A stretch of 64,000 bases of DNA from Plutella xylostella (lineage: Eukaryota > Arthropoda > Insecta > Lepidoptera > Plutellidae). Below are positions 1 to 10,249 of this stretch, in pieces. A program made the translations under genes and the position numbers. Under the pieces are notes generated by a model, which worked only from the letters and a program-made list of their open reading frames with translations, was not told where the DNA came from and made no database searches. Every line of letters starts with the position of its first letter. Position 1 is the stretch's first letter. The stretch is taken from NCBI RefSeq assembly GCF_932276165.1, contig NC_064012.1, positions 14,825,501-14,889,500 of the forward strand. Direction: 5' to 3'.

Positions 1-52
1 AAAGAGTAATTTGGTGTTTTTCTCAGTGGAACCTTTTCATTGCCCGTGAGTG
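1..52. mobile_element. Right end of a TIR element (family A), cut by window edge
   Basis: TAATTTGGTG...TCTCAGTGGAACCTTTTCAT TGCCCGTGAGTG, followed by TA. The inverted match starts at 279. Copies or ends also at 932-1330, 15379-15576, 20080-20338, 21650-21756, 23370-23604 and 54069-54156. Confidence 0.7.
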
Positions 53-278
53 TAGGTACTTCATTTATGTTCATATAATTTGTATATATGCAAGTATCCC
101 AAACGATTTATTACACGTTCACAAAGTATTAGTATTTCATTGTTGACAGCGAGCATGATTATTTTGGCAGCACTATGTTCAACAAACTCGAGCGGACACT
201 GAACTCTATGTTTATTGTTTTAAGTATTCTTGTGGATTGTATAACATTGTTTTAGGTGGTTTTAGCGAAACTATACCA

Positions 279-395
279 CACTCACGGCAATGAAAAGGTT
301 CCACTGAGAAAAGCACCAAATTACTCCCTAGCGGAAAAATCTAGCTTAATGACGCCTTCTGTAACATTGAAGTACATTTAACAGAGCATTAGGAT
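279..395. mobile_element. Left end of a family A TIR element
   Basis: CACTCACGGCAATGAAAAGG, then TTCCACTGAGAAAAGCACCA; the reverse complement of this whole stretch matches 21650-21756 for ~100 bp, including AATATCCT-ATGCTCTGTTAAATG. Confidence 0.7.
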
Positions 396-769
396 ATTAC
401 CAACTAAACACGGTAATATATTTTGTTAAAATTTTAAATTCAATGTATGAAAATTTTTGGATCGTTTTGTGTCGGCCTTTTGTGAGTGAGTGAGTGTACC
501 TATAAAACCTTACTACACACACACACATTAGGTGTGTTGTGTACACGTTAATTATAATATAATGAAGTAACGAAAAAAAATTGCATGGAGTTTCGATATG
601 ACCTGACCAACTCTTAACACCGACCATAAATAAGTATAAGTAGGTACATAGGTACTTATTTAAATAAATAAATAAAAAATGTTTTAGGTATTGTACTTTG
701 GCCTACCTATGTACAAGATCCGAGTGGATATGTATAATTCTCTTTGGATCTGCACAAGTCAACTGATAT

Positions 770-905
770 TCATCACGACCCATTAGGTCCCCACTGCTGG
801 GGCACAGGTCTCCTTCCAATGAATGAAGGGTTTAGGCCTAGTCCACCACGCTGGCCTAGTGCGGGTAGGTGAGGCTAAGCTTGTGCTGAGAGAGTTGTCG
901 GGTAA
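770..905 (-). repeat. SINE tail fragment
   Basis: Minus-strand copy of the tail seen at 22091-22260 (CCCACTGCTGGGGCACAGG, CCTAGTCCACCACGCTGGCC on plus). No head. Confidence 0.75.
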
Positions 906-931
906 AAAAAGGCTCAGAAATAGTACACAGG

Positions 932-1330
932 TGAAGATGAAAAAGTTCCACTCAGAAAATAATAAACAACCCAGATTTTTAAGATACCTATTTAATTTAA
1001 AATATTAACCACATACCTATTTACTTACATTTTTGGTTGGTAAAGGTGAGTATGTATACATAACATAGACTACATCATTTACTTGTAACAGAACCACGAG
1101 CCGCTCATATGCCACCGATATGTTCTAGTGTAATTAGTGTATCAACTTTTTACGTTTTTTTTTAATTTTGCGTGTACTGTACCATACCGTAAGAACGTTT
1201 CTCGACAAAATGTTGTCTATAACTATACTCACCCAAATATCTGTCAAATGTTAGTCAGTATTGCAAAAACGGTATCATTTACCTAGCCTTTTCCGTTTAG
1301 TAATAATTTGGTGATTCCATTGCTCCTGAC
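932..1330. mobile_element. Degenerate family A TIR element
   Basis: Left GATGAAAAAGTTCCACTCAG, right CCTTTTCCGTTTAGTAATAA TTTGGTGATTCCATTGCTCC; no coding between. Confidence 0.45.
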
Positions 1331-1702
1331 TGTCTATCATCAAAGCTGTTGTCAAACGGCGCCGCTCCTCCCAATGAGTCAAGAGAGCAACATTGAAGGC
1401 CAACAACGAACTAATCCACCAGCTTACGAGCCTAACCGATATCCTAACCCAATGTTTACACGAGTCCATTTATAGGCTTGCCACGAAACGGGCCGCATGT
1501 GAAAGCAGTAATGTATCATGAAGTGCGTAATCCCCAAGAGTTATTGCTAGCGCCGATTTACCAGGGATTAGTACTTGAATTTGGCTTTTTTTGGACGTCC
1601 TGGAGGTAGCTGGCGACCGAATGGTGGAGTGAGTTCCTGTATCAGAATCACAGTCACATCATTACAATTCCGTTCAAACAACTTTAGTTATTTTTTTTTA
1701 TA

Positions 1703-1926
1703 TAATATGTGGGGACATTTAAATACGGCTATCCGGCCCCAAACTAGGCAGAGCCTGTAATATGGGTATCGGACAGCTGATATATCTACACAAATACATA
1801 GATAGATACATATTAAATATAAATATCAACACCCAAGACTCGAGTAAAAAATATCTATCTTTAAAAAATATCTGGCCCAGCCGGGAATCGAACCCGGGAC
1901 CTTCATTATAAGTGGGCTGCAATTAC
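1703..1926 (-). mobile_element. tRNA-derived SINE, second family
   Basis: On the minus strand AGGTCCCGGGTTCGATTCCC (box B GGTTCGATTCC) is followed by GGCTGGGCCAGATATTTTTT, a CTCGAGTCTTGGGTGTTGATA block, and ends CATATTATATAAA. The body is unlike 23894-24190. Widespread tRNA-SINE type of Lepidoptera; the 5' part with box A is missing. Confidence 0.7.
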
Positions 1927-2089
1927 ATTGTGCATTTTTTGTCAAACTAACCAACTGTATAGGTTATTCATTGATACCTAATCAGTAATCTAATGCATAT
2001 TATTTATTGCCTATCACCAATACTTATATATATATTTTTTATCATTATTAGATTTATATACTTATATATATTTAGATTGATTAGATTAA

Positions 2090-2182
2090 GTACCTATATT
2101 TATATTTCATTCCATCTTTCTTTGTAAATTAATATTGCTGTCTAAGCCAAATAAAGTTTTTCTTTCTTTCTTTCTTTCTAAT
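2090..2182 (+). repeat. LINE-like 3' tail with (TTTC)n
   Basis: ...GTCTAAGCCAAATAAAGTTT followed by CTTTCTTTCTTTCTTTCT: an AATAAA-bearing retroposon 3' end with a tetranucleotide tail. A similar tail is at 34605-34660. Confidence 0.55.
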
Positions 2183-2859
2183 GAAGCATCGGTTAACAAA
2201 TTCACGTCACATTAAATTTCGACCTGGGTAAGCCGTTTCGGTTAATCCAGGAAGGAAATATTCGGATAACCTAATACTACATTATAAAATTATTGGTTTA
2301 TTTTACGATTCGGATCAAACCTTGTGGTCCGGACGGCCGTAAACCACTTGTACGGTTCATGAAAGTCCGAATCGACGTGATATACGGGCCAAATACCGTT
2401 TACACTGTTTATGTGGCTTGTAATAATGCGGGCTTTATTTTTGACGTGAAAAATTTGTTGTTATCTCTACATTAATTTGTTGATCTAAAATATTTTTTAT
2501 AAGTATTTTATAGTTTGATCTTAACTTTTTTGCTGTTGGTACAAGGAAAAGCCGCAGAAGTATTCAAGTAATTTCTATGAAATGATGTCTTCTTGGCTAT
2601 TCTGTTTGATCCTTTTGGTGCCTACATTCCAACCTCCCTAGTATCTATAAGGGCCTAGCCTACAATAACCGAATATGCAACGCGACAACGCAACGCCAAC
2701 TACGAGCCTAGAGACAACCCCAAATACCAACCATGACGCTCTGAAGAATCTAAACGTATTTTAGCACGATCGCCTTTTGTTTTTGTAACAGGAGAGAAAA
2801 AATACGAACATGATTCCAATTTCAAAACGATGTCAATTAACGCGGCGTGCGTTCGGGAT

Positions 2860-2990
2860 CTAATCGGCGGTCGCGGCGGCGGCGGCGGCATGCCGTATCC
2901 CACCGCTCTGTATTGAAACGTTCACGTAAATATTTGTGTTAGCTTCTAATTTGGCGAGACTACCCACCGCTCGCCCGCCGCCGCCGTGTT
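2860..2990. other. GC-rich islet with (CGG)n
   Basis: GGTCGCGGCGGCGGCGGCGG C at ~2870-2889 and CGCTCGCCCGCCGCCGCCG at ~2970-2987 in otherwise AT-rich DNA. Could be promoter or 5' exon sequence of a gene with long introns; no splice model can be supported. Confidence 0.3.
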
Positions 2991-5900
2991 TCCGAACGAT
3001 AAGCTGTTTGTGAATGAACCTGTGCTTATTGTTTTTTCTTTTCTTCTTCGGTACTTAGTTACTTATGTAGGAAAAAAAGTGAAGTTGATATAATTATTAG
3101 GTTGTTAGTTAGGCTCAACGTAGTCTTCTTGGTTTGTGACGGTCACGAGGCTTTTTTTGTTCATAATTTAGGCAGGTCATTCGTTTTTACCGTAGATTTG
3201 TAAAATAAACCCTAGTAGTTCCTGAAAACTATCCATCTGAAATGTAGGAAAGGAAAATCGTGATGGAACATTTTGCCGTATGATAAGCGTATTGATCAAG
3301 ACATACCGGGAGTTAATAGAAGGAAGGAGACCACTTAACAATAAATAAGGTACAGAAAAAAAGAACTGTTATTTCTATTTGTAACTGAATGAAAGTAGTT
3401 TACTACGATACCATCATCTCGACCCGCTTTGATTTTGTTCACACACCGACACCGACAGTTCAATTCCCTGTGTTGGCTATTATTTTCCAAATCCTACGGA
3501 CTTTAAAAACTTAACATACCGCCCTAATAGCTGTGCTCGCATAACACTTAGCGCATATTTGTTAAAGGCGGTCGGTATTTAAAGTCCAATTAGTTGGTTC
3601 CACTTGGACAAACATTTGCCGAGTTACCCCAACGGGGGAGGTTTGTTTGTTCGCCCAGTTTGTCCCCTAAACTAGCTTGTGTAGGAGATGCTGAAACAGC
3701 CCTTGTGACGTCGTGACACAGGAGTTAATATAGTAAAGTATGGATGGTAAGGTTGGCGGGGTATTATAGGTAAACTGTACATACATAGATAGGTAAGTTG
3801 GTATACAGCCTACGGGTATAACAGCTACGGTTAAACGCACGCATGAAGGTATATAGTAGTACCTAGTAAGACCTATGTACTTTAGCTTTATGTACTGCTG
3901 GCACTTTCAGGTAAGCACCTAGGTAATTATAATGATGTATGCAGCTCACATTTAATATAATTATGAATATGCATTAGGTGTGCATCGGTGTTATATCTAG
4001 CGAGCAAATTTCAATAGTTTCTTACAGAGGCGTAAGAATAAGAAGAAGACGTATTTCAGGTTAAACAAGCTTCTGGTCCAATAAGCTTTTACTTTTACAT
4101 CATTCATAATGAGTATTCTCACCAATAGTAAGAAATCAAGTAAAAATAAGCTACAGATCTATTTAAGAAACGAAACACATATACTCGCATTACTGTCTAA
4201 TATTAGTGTTATTCTTTACTTAAACACAACAGAAGTTCGGAAAGCAACGTAACAAGAAACGTAAAGGTGCGGCTACACCACAAAAATTTACCCGAAATTT
4301 CATTTCTAACATAATAATCTCTAAAGGTACATAATATGCGAAATAGGAATTTTAATGCATACTTAATATGTACAAATTGTCCCTCCTAACCACTCCTAAC
4401 CGTATGATGTTTTATTAAATATGGCATACTTAGTAAACAATTGAACATCATGCTTAAGTGGTATCCTCTTCATAGTCATATTTTTTTGGTTTTTTTTTTG
4501 AAGATGATAAGATAGAGGACCAAAATATAAGGTTATGTTCACAAAGATGCACTCTCCTTAGCCGCTGCTTTAGGGCGAGTTCAGAAATAGACGCGGTGAC
4601 GTATCCCGCCGCAGTGATGGACGTTGGCCCTAATAGGAAGGAACGCTATTTGTCACGGATAATAACGAATATCTCGGGAATTTTGAGGTCGACAATGATA
4701 TATTGTGGAGACAAGGTGGATAGCTATGAACAAAACTGGATAGAAGCGTCATTCACTGCTTCTTTGTAGAACTAAACATGTATGTATTGGTCTAAATCTA
4801 ACTACATCAACTATTGCAATATCCATTCGAAATGAATGCAACTGAAAATAGCTTACAATTACAACGAACCGATACTGATTCATAGCGTCAGCAATTCAGC
4901 ATGACTGCAAGAGTAAACCCATTGAGGAGCATCGCCGGACCCGGATTACCTTCTCGTGGCGAGAGCCATTAGCAAGTTCCTCGAAGCCCTGCAGACCCTC
5001 GACTGCTCCACAACCGCTCAGTCATCGTACACGACCAGCCGTCTCGCTCGCACCCACGGTGGTAAGACTGGGACAAAACATGCGAGTGAGACTGTGGATT
5101 TCGGTCTGGAATCAGCGCCGCCGTATGGATGCTGTCAACCAAAATAGTTGAAGTACGAAAGGGTAGACGCGCTCCATATGGACTGGAGGCGGCGGCGGCG
5201 ACGGCGGCGGCGGCGGGGACTGCCATGGTGGGTTTTTAAACGACAACGGGTGTTTTTCTGTAAACATGTTCGTTGCGCCACTCTTTTGGGCAGTGTGCAG
5301 TTGATAGCTATTTGATTTTGTGCTTTGTTTTGTTAAAATAAAAACACACTTGTATTTACAGGATTCAGCTTCATGTTTTTTAAAAGTTCGTTATGTTGTA
5401 CCCACTGTAAAGAATATGCAACAATTTTATCTAAAATGTAGAGTTCTCAAGTCGACGCTCGGAGCTCGAAGTGTAAACTTTTCATAACTCAAGTGTTTGT
5501 GTTGAGTTCAGACTAACTTGTGTGTAGGTACATTATTAAAGAGTAAGTAGGTGCAGTAACTAACCAAGTCGTTACTTTAACTTCCAATACAAGCATAAGT
5601 TAGGTCTGCATCTCAACAATAACTAATTAAGTAGCTACCTAGGTAATAAGACTTTGTGAAATCGAGGTCCATGCATAATTTTCCAACTGAAAACATTAGT
5701 ATACCTAAGTACTAAAATATTTTTATAATGCAAAAGAGTCTAACTAACAAAGCGGTAACCGCGTGTGGTCCGATAAACTTAGCAATTACACACCTTGCTC
5801 CTAATAAAAGTGAAGCCATTTTCAGTTTTCCATTTTACGGCAATAAAAAGGGATCTAGCATTAAAAGAAACGGGATCATATGGCGCCCGCCCCGGAGTCT

Positions 5901-6190
5901 CGCGGGCGGGCGGCAAATGCGTATCTTACAGTCTGTATGTTCGTTTGTACGCAGTTAAATGTTAAATGTAGTACATCATCGGCCCACTGTTTGTATATCA
6001 CTACTGGACGTGTTTTTACGCAATCTGGAAGTCGTAAAGACGGTGGAATTATCTCGTTTACCAGAGAGCGTGCGCTTACTTACGTACATTACTTTGGTGC
6101 AGGTTCGTCAGTGCAATTGGTATTTATACTTAGTATTTATTGGATAAGGGTAAGTATGGTGAGTACGTAAAGAAAGAACTGGGTGTAATG
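2990..6190. other. Intergenic, no gene supported apart from the low-confidence item at 4969-5226
   Basis: AT-rich, with a GC-rich patch at 5880-5920 (GGCGCCCGCCCCGGAGTCTC). Open frames of 60-96 codons near 5728-6170 overlap each other and show no protein features. Confidence 0.5.
4969..5226 (-). other. Candidate first coding exon, Ala-rich, not recognised
   Basis: Minus-strand ATG at 5226 with an excellent start context (CCCACCATGG) followed by an alanine run (MAVPAAAAVAAAASSPYGAR) and an open frame of 85 codons. No similarity recognised and no convincing donor found; the alanine run is a by-product of a (CGG)n tract. Low confidence. Confidence 0.15.
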
Positions 6191-6192
6191 GT

Positions 6193-6198
6193 TTTATT
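6193..6198 (-). terminator. Poly(A) signal of the esterase-like gene
   Basis: AATAAA on the minus strand (TTTATT on plus), about 115 nt after the stop codon, the first canonical signal downstream. Confidence 0.5.
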
Positions 6199-6311
6199 TT
6201 GAACGTTTTTAGTGTGACTTCAGAACTTGAAGTAAGTACTTATAAATCCAACTTTTCAGTCTGGTCGGTAAAGCCTAACATGATTATTTACGTAGGACTT
6301 CCAAAAGTGAA

Positions 6312-8012
6312 TCAAAGTTCATCTTTGTCCTGTCTGTTGCACTTCTCTTCACAATAATAATCAGCGTACAAATCATTCCAGAACTTCAACATCACTAGTT
6401 CTCTCCGCAGCTCCACCAGGCGACTGGTCTTGCTTATAAACATGACGTGGTCCATGGCGGGAGTGACGGGCGGCCACGCGGGCCCCGGGTGCCGCGCTGG
6501 CGTGGGGTCCCCTGCCTTCACGAAGTTACTCCACATTGAGGCCATCTCCCTCATGATACGAGCATCTGTCTCATTGCCCTGGAGCTTCGGGTAGTACTCC
6601 GACATCGGCTCGCATCGGAACAGGTAACACAGCTCGTCCCCGCTCGCCGCCCCTCTTACCTTCAACTTGATGTCCCCAAGAGAGTTCTTCTTCACAGCAT
6701 TAAAAAACCCGTTGTAGTTAAACTTGTAAACGAACATCGTACTGGTGGACAGAAGATGAGCTTTAATAAACTTCAACACGGGGTACTTGAGTAAGTCAGA
6801 AGTGTACCTCATGAAATTATAGATTGATTTCTCATTTAAGCCGTCCTTGAAATAGTGGTTTAGAATCTTATTCGCTATTTCCTTGTATCGTGGATGCGTA
6901 TGTTTGTACCGGCATCCATCGTCGAATGGCACCATGAATTTGAAATCGCTGGTGAAGGTGCCAAGAAGGTTTGGCTTTCGTAAAAATGGAATGACTTCAG
7001 ATAAACTTTCCTGTGTGTTGTAGCCGATCAGGATGGGCGTCGTGATGGGTTTGTGCAGGCCGCGTCGGTAGAAGTCAGATGGAGTCCTCGTCACCAGCGA
7101 CTTGTTGGAACCACGTTCCAGGTGAAGAGTGAAAGGAACTAGCGGCCTCTGCACGTCGACTGTATCCTTGTGTTTGTAAATATTCTGAGACGATCTTATG
7201 ATGTCCTTAGTTAAAGTTTTTATCTCAAAATTTCCCAGTAATTTGCGGAGATTCTGTTTGAAAAGTTCAGTCTCGGCCAGGCGGTCTCCGAGGAACAATG
7301 ATGGAGCAAACATTGAGCCGCTGTGGAGTATCATTTTGGAGAACAGTGTCCTAGCCCTGGTGGTGAGCAGTACCGACAGCAGCGCAGCCGCAGAACCTGT
7401 CCCCATCACAGTGACCTTCGCTTCATCACCACCAAACCTTGCAATATTACTTTTGATCCATTTGAGGGACATGACCATATCTTTAAGACCCATATTGGCA
7501 TGGGTGTCGCTGGCATTAAGTTTACTGAAGCCGAACACGCCGACTCTGAAGTTGACTGTGACGTGGACGATGCCGTTGTCTATGAGGAAGTCTGGCCCGT
7601 AGATATGGCTGAAGCTTGAAGTGAAGGCATACCCGTGGTAGAAGACCAGTACAGGAAGTTTGGGTTGACGGGCGTCAGGTCGAACTGGGGTGTACACATT
7701 AAGATACAAGCAGTCCTCACCTCCGGACACCCTGGTTGGGTACACTATGTGCGGCTGTGCGCAGGGACTGTAGAAGTCCGTGTCTCCTTCGTAGGGAATC
7801 TTGAAGATCTTCAGAGGCCTCGGGTCCTTAAACCGCAATCGACCGATGGGCGCGCGGGCGAAAGGAATCTCGTAAAACGCGTAGTACAGTCGCTTATCAA
7901 ACACAGTTTCTTTCCGAATGCCCAACACTGTGCCTTGACTTATTTTAACTTTTACGGCGCAAGTTGATAAATGTAGATGTAAAGTGGTAAGCAAAATCAA
8001 AGTAAGGATCAT
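6312..8012 (-). CDS. Carboxylesterase-like protein, catalytic triad lost, ER-retained (KDEL)
   Basis: Single-exon 566-codon gene of the type-B carboxylesterase family (alpha/beta-hydrolase fold; usual insect length 530-580). Residues 1-19 are a signal peptide ending STCA. The family marker EDCLYLNVY is at 99-107 with the Cys84-Cys101 disulfide pair. Key residues are altered: the oxyanion HGG is HGY (126-128); the nucleophile elbow GESAG is GTGSA (204-208), so the Ser position is Gly206; Glu335 (YNTQES) is kept; the GAAHGDE histidine is Ser457 (GAASGDE). The protein ends in KDEL, the ER-lumen retrieval signal. Family members hydrolyse esters (juvenile hormone, pheromones, xenobiotics). This one is probably non-catalytic, perhaps a binding or chaperone-like protein. 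The frame is intact over 1.7 kb, which argues for selection. A one-residue alignment shift placing Ser207 as nucleophile would still leave no catalytic His. Confidence 0.9.
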   Translation of the reverse strand: MILTLILLTTLHLHLSTCAVKVKISQGTVLGIRKETVFDKRLYYAFYEIPFARAPIGRLRFKDPRPLKIFKIPYEGDTDFYSPCAQPHIVYPTRVSGGEDCLYLNVYTPVRPDARQPKLPVLVFYHGYAFTSSFSHIYGPDFLIDNGIVHVTVNFRVGVFGFSKLNASDTHANMGLKDMVMSLKWIKSNIARFGGDEAKVTVMGTGSAAALLSVLLTTRARTLFSKMILHSGSMFAPSLFLGDRLAETELFKQNLRKLLGNFEIKTLTKDIIRSSQNIYKHKDTVDVQRPLVPFTLHLERGSNKSLVTRTPSDFYRRGLHKPITTPILIGYNTQESLSEVIPFLRKPNLLGTFTSDFKFMVPFDDGCRYKHTHPRYKEIANKILNHYFKDGLNEKSIYNFMRYTSDLLKYPVLKFIKAHLLSTSTMFVYKFNYNGFFNAVKKNSLGDIKLKVRGAASGDELCYLFRCEPMSEYYPKLQGNETDARIMREMASMWSNFVKAGDPTPARHPGPAWPPVTPAMDHVMFISKTSRLVELRRELVMLKFWNDLYADYYCEEKCNRQDKDEL

Positions 8013-8086
8013 AGTGCATTCTTACTGACTGAATTGTAGAGGTAGACTGAAACACAGGTAAGGTAAGTACGCCTAGTTCTTTATAA
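8013..8086 (-). promoter_or_regulatory. 5' region of the esterase-like gene: TATA-like box or 5'UTR acceptor
   Basis: On the minus strand TTATAAAG lies at 8086-8079 and an arthropod initiator-like TCAGT at 8050-8046, 37 nt apart (slightly long). The same segment, CTTACCTGTGTTTCAG|TC, also resembles a 3' splice site, so an upstream untranslated exon is the alternative reading. Only transcript data can decide. Confidence 0.3.
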
Positions 8087-9119
8087 CATCCACCTAGTTC
8101 CGATGTTTTGATTCAGTCGAACGAGAACCTATGTGTAAGCATGAAGATTGCAACTATTGCAAGGCTACGTGTTCTATCGTAAATTTATAATTGTTTTTAC
8201 GGGGTTTTATTGCGAACCTCACCTGTGTTTTCAGGCTCATCTATCCTAATCTGATTCAGTCGTGAATTTCTGTAATTAATTTGAAATATTCCTCTTTGTT
8301 CATAACTTATTTATAAAATATATCAAAAGTTTGAAATAGGTAAATCAATCCCGTAAAAGAGGCAAATTGGTTATTTTTTAAAGTGATCAGATAAATTCTA
8401 CAAAAGGCTAAGCCGACTCGCGCTTCCCTGCGGCGATCCACAGTGGAGCGATCGCTTAATCTCACTACCACAGTTATCTAAACTATTCTACACCATCTAA
8501 TAATACACATCGACAGTAGCCCTTACCCACTGGCATTACGACTTACCACCTTCAAAAAGGTACACAAATGTCTGAAAAGAAAAATAAAGGGCGGTAAAAA
8601 AACTGCGCATTGTTGTATTGCAACATTTCTGTGCACCCAATTTAATTCGATTTACTAAACAATTGCAAAGTTTGTTGCGCGTCTTTTTACTAGTGATCCT
8701 GTTTTTTAGGTTTGTTTTTTTTATGTTTTTGCGGAATTTGACTGTCAGCTTAGGTTTCTTTGTGAGCTTTGAGAATATAATAAAAAGCAATCGTTCGTGT
8801 TTCAGATTGTTTGAGCAAAAAGTTGCGATGAACACCGCACCGCAAATATTACAGGTAGGTGTAGTTATTGATATTAAAATATGTAACATCAGTTTTTCCT
8901 TGAATCTCTCTCGTTCATCAGTAGCTAGACTTCACTATAAAAAAAATACGATCGAAATAGCTGTTAAAGATAAATTATAGAACTTTCAGAATAACAGTCA
9001 ATTCTACTATAGGTAGGTAGGTACTAATATTTATAAATTATGTTCAAGAAACAAACAAAACACTCTCTACATCGTTACGATACATGAGAAACAAAACGAG
9101 TAAGTAGACGTGAGTTTTT

Positions 9120-9440
9120 GCTGAAACTTGTAAATGTAATAATTGATTCTGCGCGCCCCGGGCCAGTCCCGACAGATGTTGGGTCCCGGGCACGTCCCCC
9201 TACCCTCGTCCTAGGCTGGTAGGGACCATCGGGGAAATACATACCGCTGGCCTAGCATGGGGCGCCAAGCGCATGCCAAGATATGACAGTAGTAAAGTTC
9301 CCCGTTCTCGGGGCCGCGTGATGTGAGTGAGCGATGCAATACTTTTGTCACGGCTTGATGTACGCTTGCGCCCCGTGCTAGCCCTTCTGGCCCGGTTTCG
9401 AAACAATAATTATTAACTCTACGTCATGCCGCATGCGAGC
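9120..9440. repeat. GC-rich repeat-like islet, class unknown
   Basis: Sharp change from AT-rich to GC-rich (GCGCGCCCCGGGCCAGTCCC at the start; CATGCCGCATGCGAGCGTGA near the end). Looks like an inserted element, but no terminal structure or protein motif is visible. Confidence 0.35.
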
Positions 9441-9769
9441 GTGATGTAGTAAACACGTGGTTAAAGGTTTTGCTTAAGCTTTTAGTAGAAAAGGTCAAAT
9501 TCCTTGATAGTACCTACTTAAAGGATGGCTGTACATAGTATATCGAGGATAGCATTAAATAAGAATATACATATATGTATAGATACTTACATACACACGT
9601 ATGCTCACATGACTGTAGGTATTCCCCGAATGGCTACAAGTAACTCGCATGACATAAGAAATTAGTTTGGCGGTCACCGTCTGTGAAGCACTATTTCCAG
9701 CCATATGAAAATTGTAGATAATCGTTGGGTACTCCGGCCGGGATGGGTAGTCAATCTCAAATTATTTAA

Positions 9770-9850
9770 TATTTATAGATAGATAGATAATTCTTTATTT
9801 CACACAAACACAGAAATTACAAGAGGAAATACACAACATAGATTGGAAAT
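9770..9850. repeat. Retroposon-like 3' end with (TAGA)n
   Basis: TATAGATAGATAGATAATTC TTTATTTC: reverse-oriented tetranucleotide tail followed by the complement of a poly(A)-signal region, typical of a LINE 3' end. Confidence 0.4.
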
Positions 9851-10249
9851 TTATACATAATTTACAATTAATTTTGTACCTATTTCGATTTACTTTACAG
9901 TATTTAAATTTAAATACAGTACGCTTTATTCAATACCTACTAAATAAGATTAAATTTAGCTCGTCCGGTGTATCCTTAAACTTACCATGTTTTTTTCTGA
10001 AATGTTCAGCGCGTCGGTAATCTGCTAATCCCCAATAATTTCGTTAACAGCTTATAATCTCCGTCAATGTTTCAAACACAATTAGAGAAAAAAAAACATC
10101 CGCCTTTTTTGCTGTACTAAATACTATCGGAAGATTAAACAAAAAAGGACTGAAATGCCAATAAGGCATGTCATCTTGACACTGCCATCCTGTCCGCCGG
10201 GATGGGTAAGCCATATTTTTTTTGCACATAAACTTTTTGGCCATCTTCT

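Noticed and set aside
7198..7967. Plus-strand frames of 98-134 codons
   Set aside because: Shadows of the minus-strand esterase-like gene.
8536..8980. Overlapping 117- and 120-codon frames on both strands
   Set aside because: AT-rich, Phe/Lys/Asn-heavy chance frames with no motif and no splice or poly(A) context.
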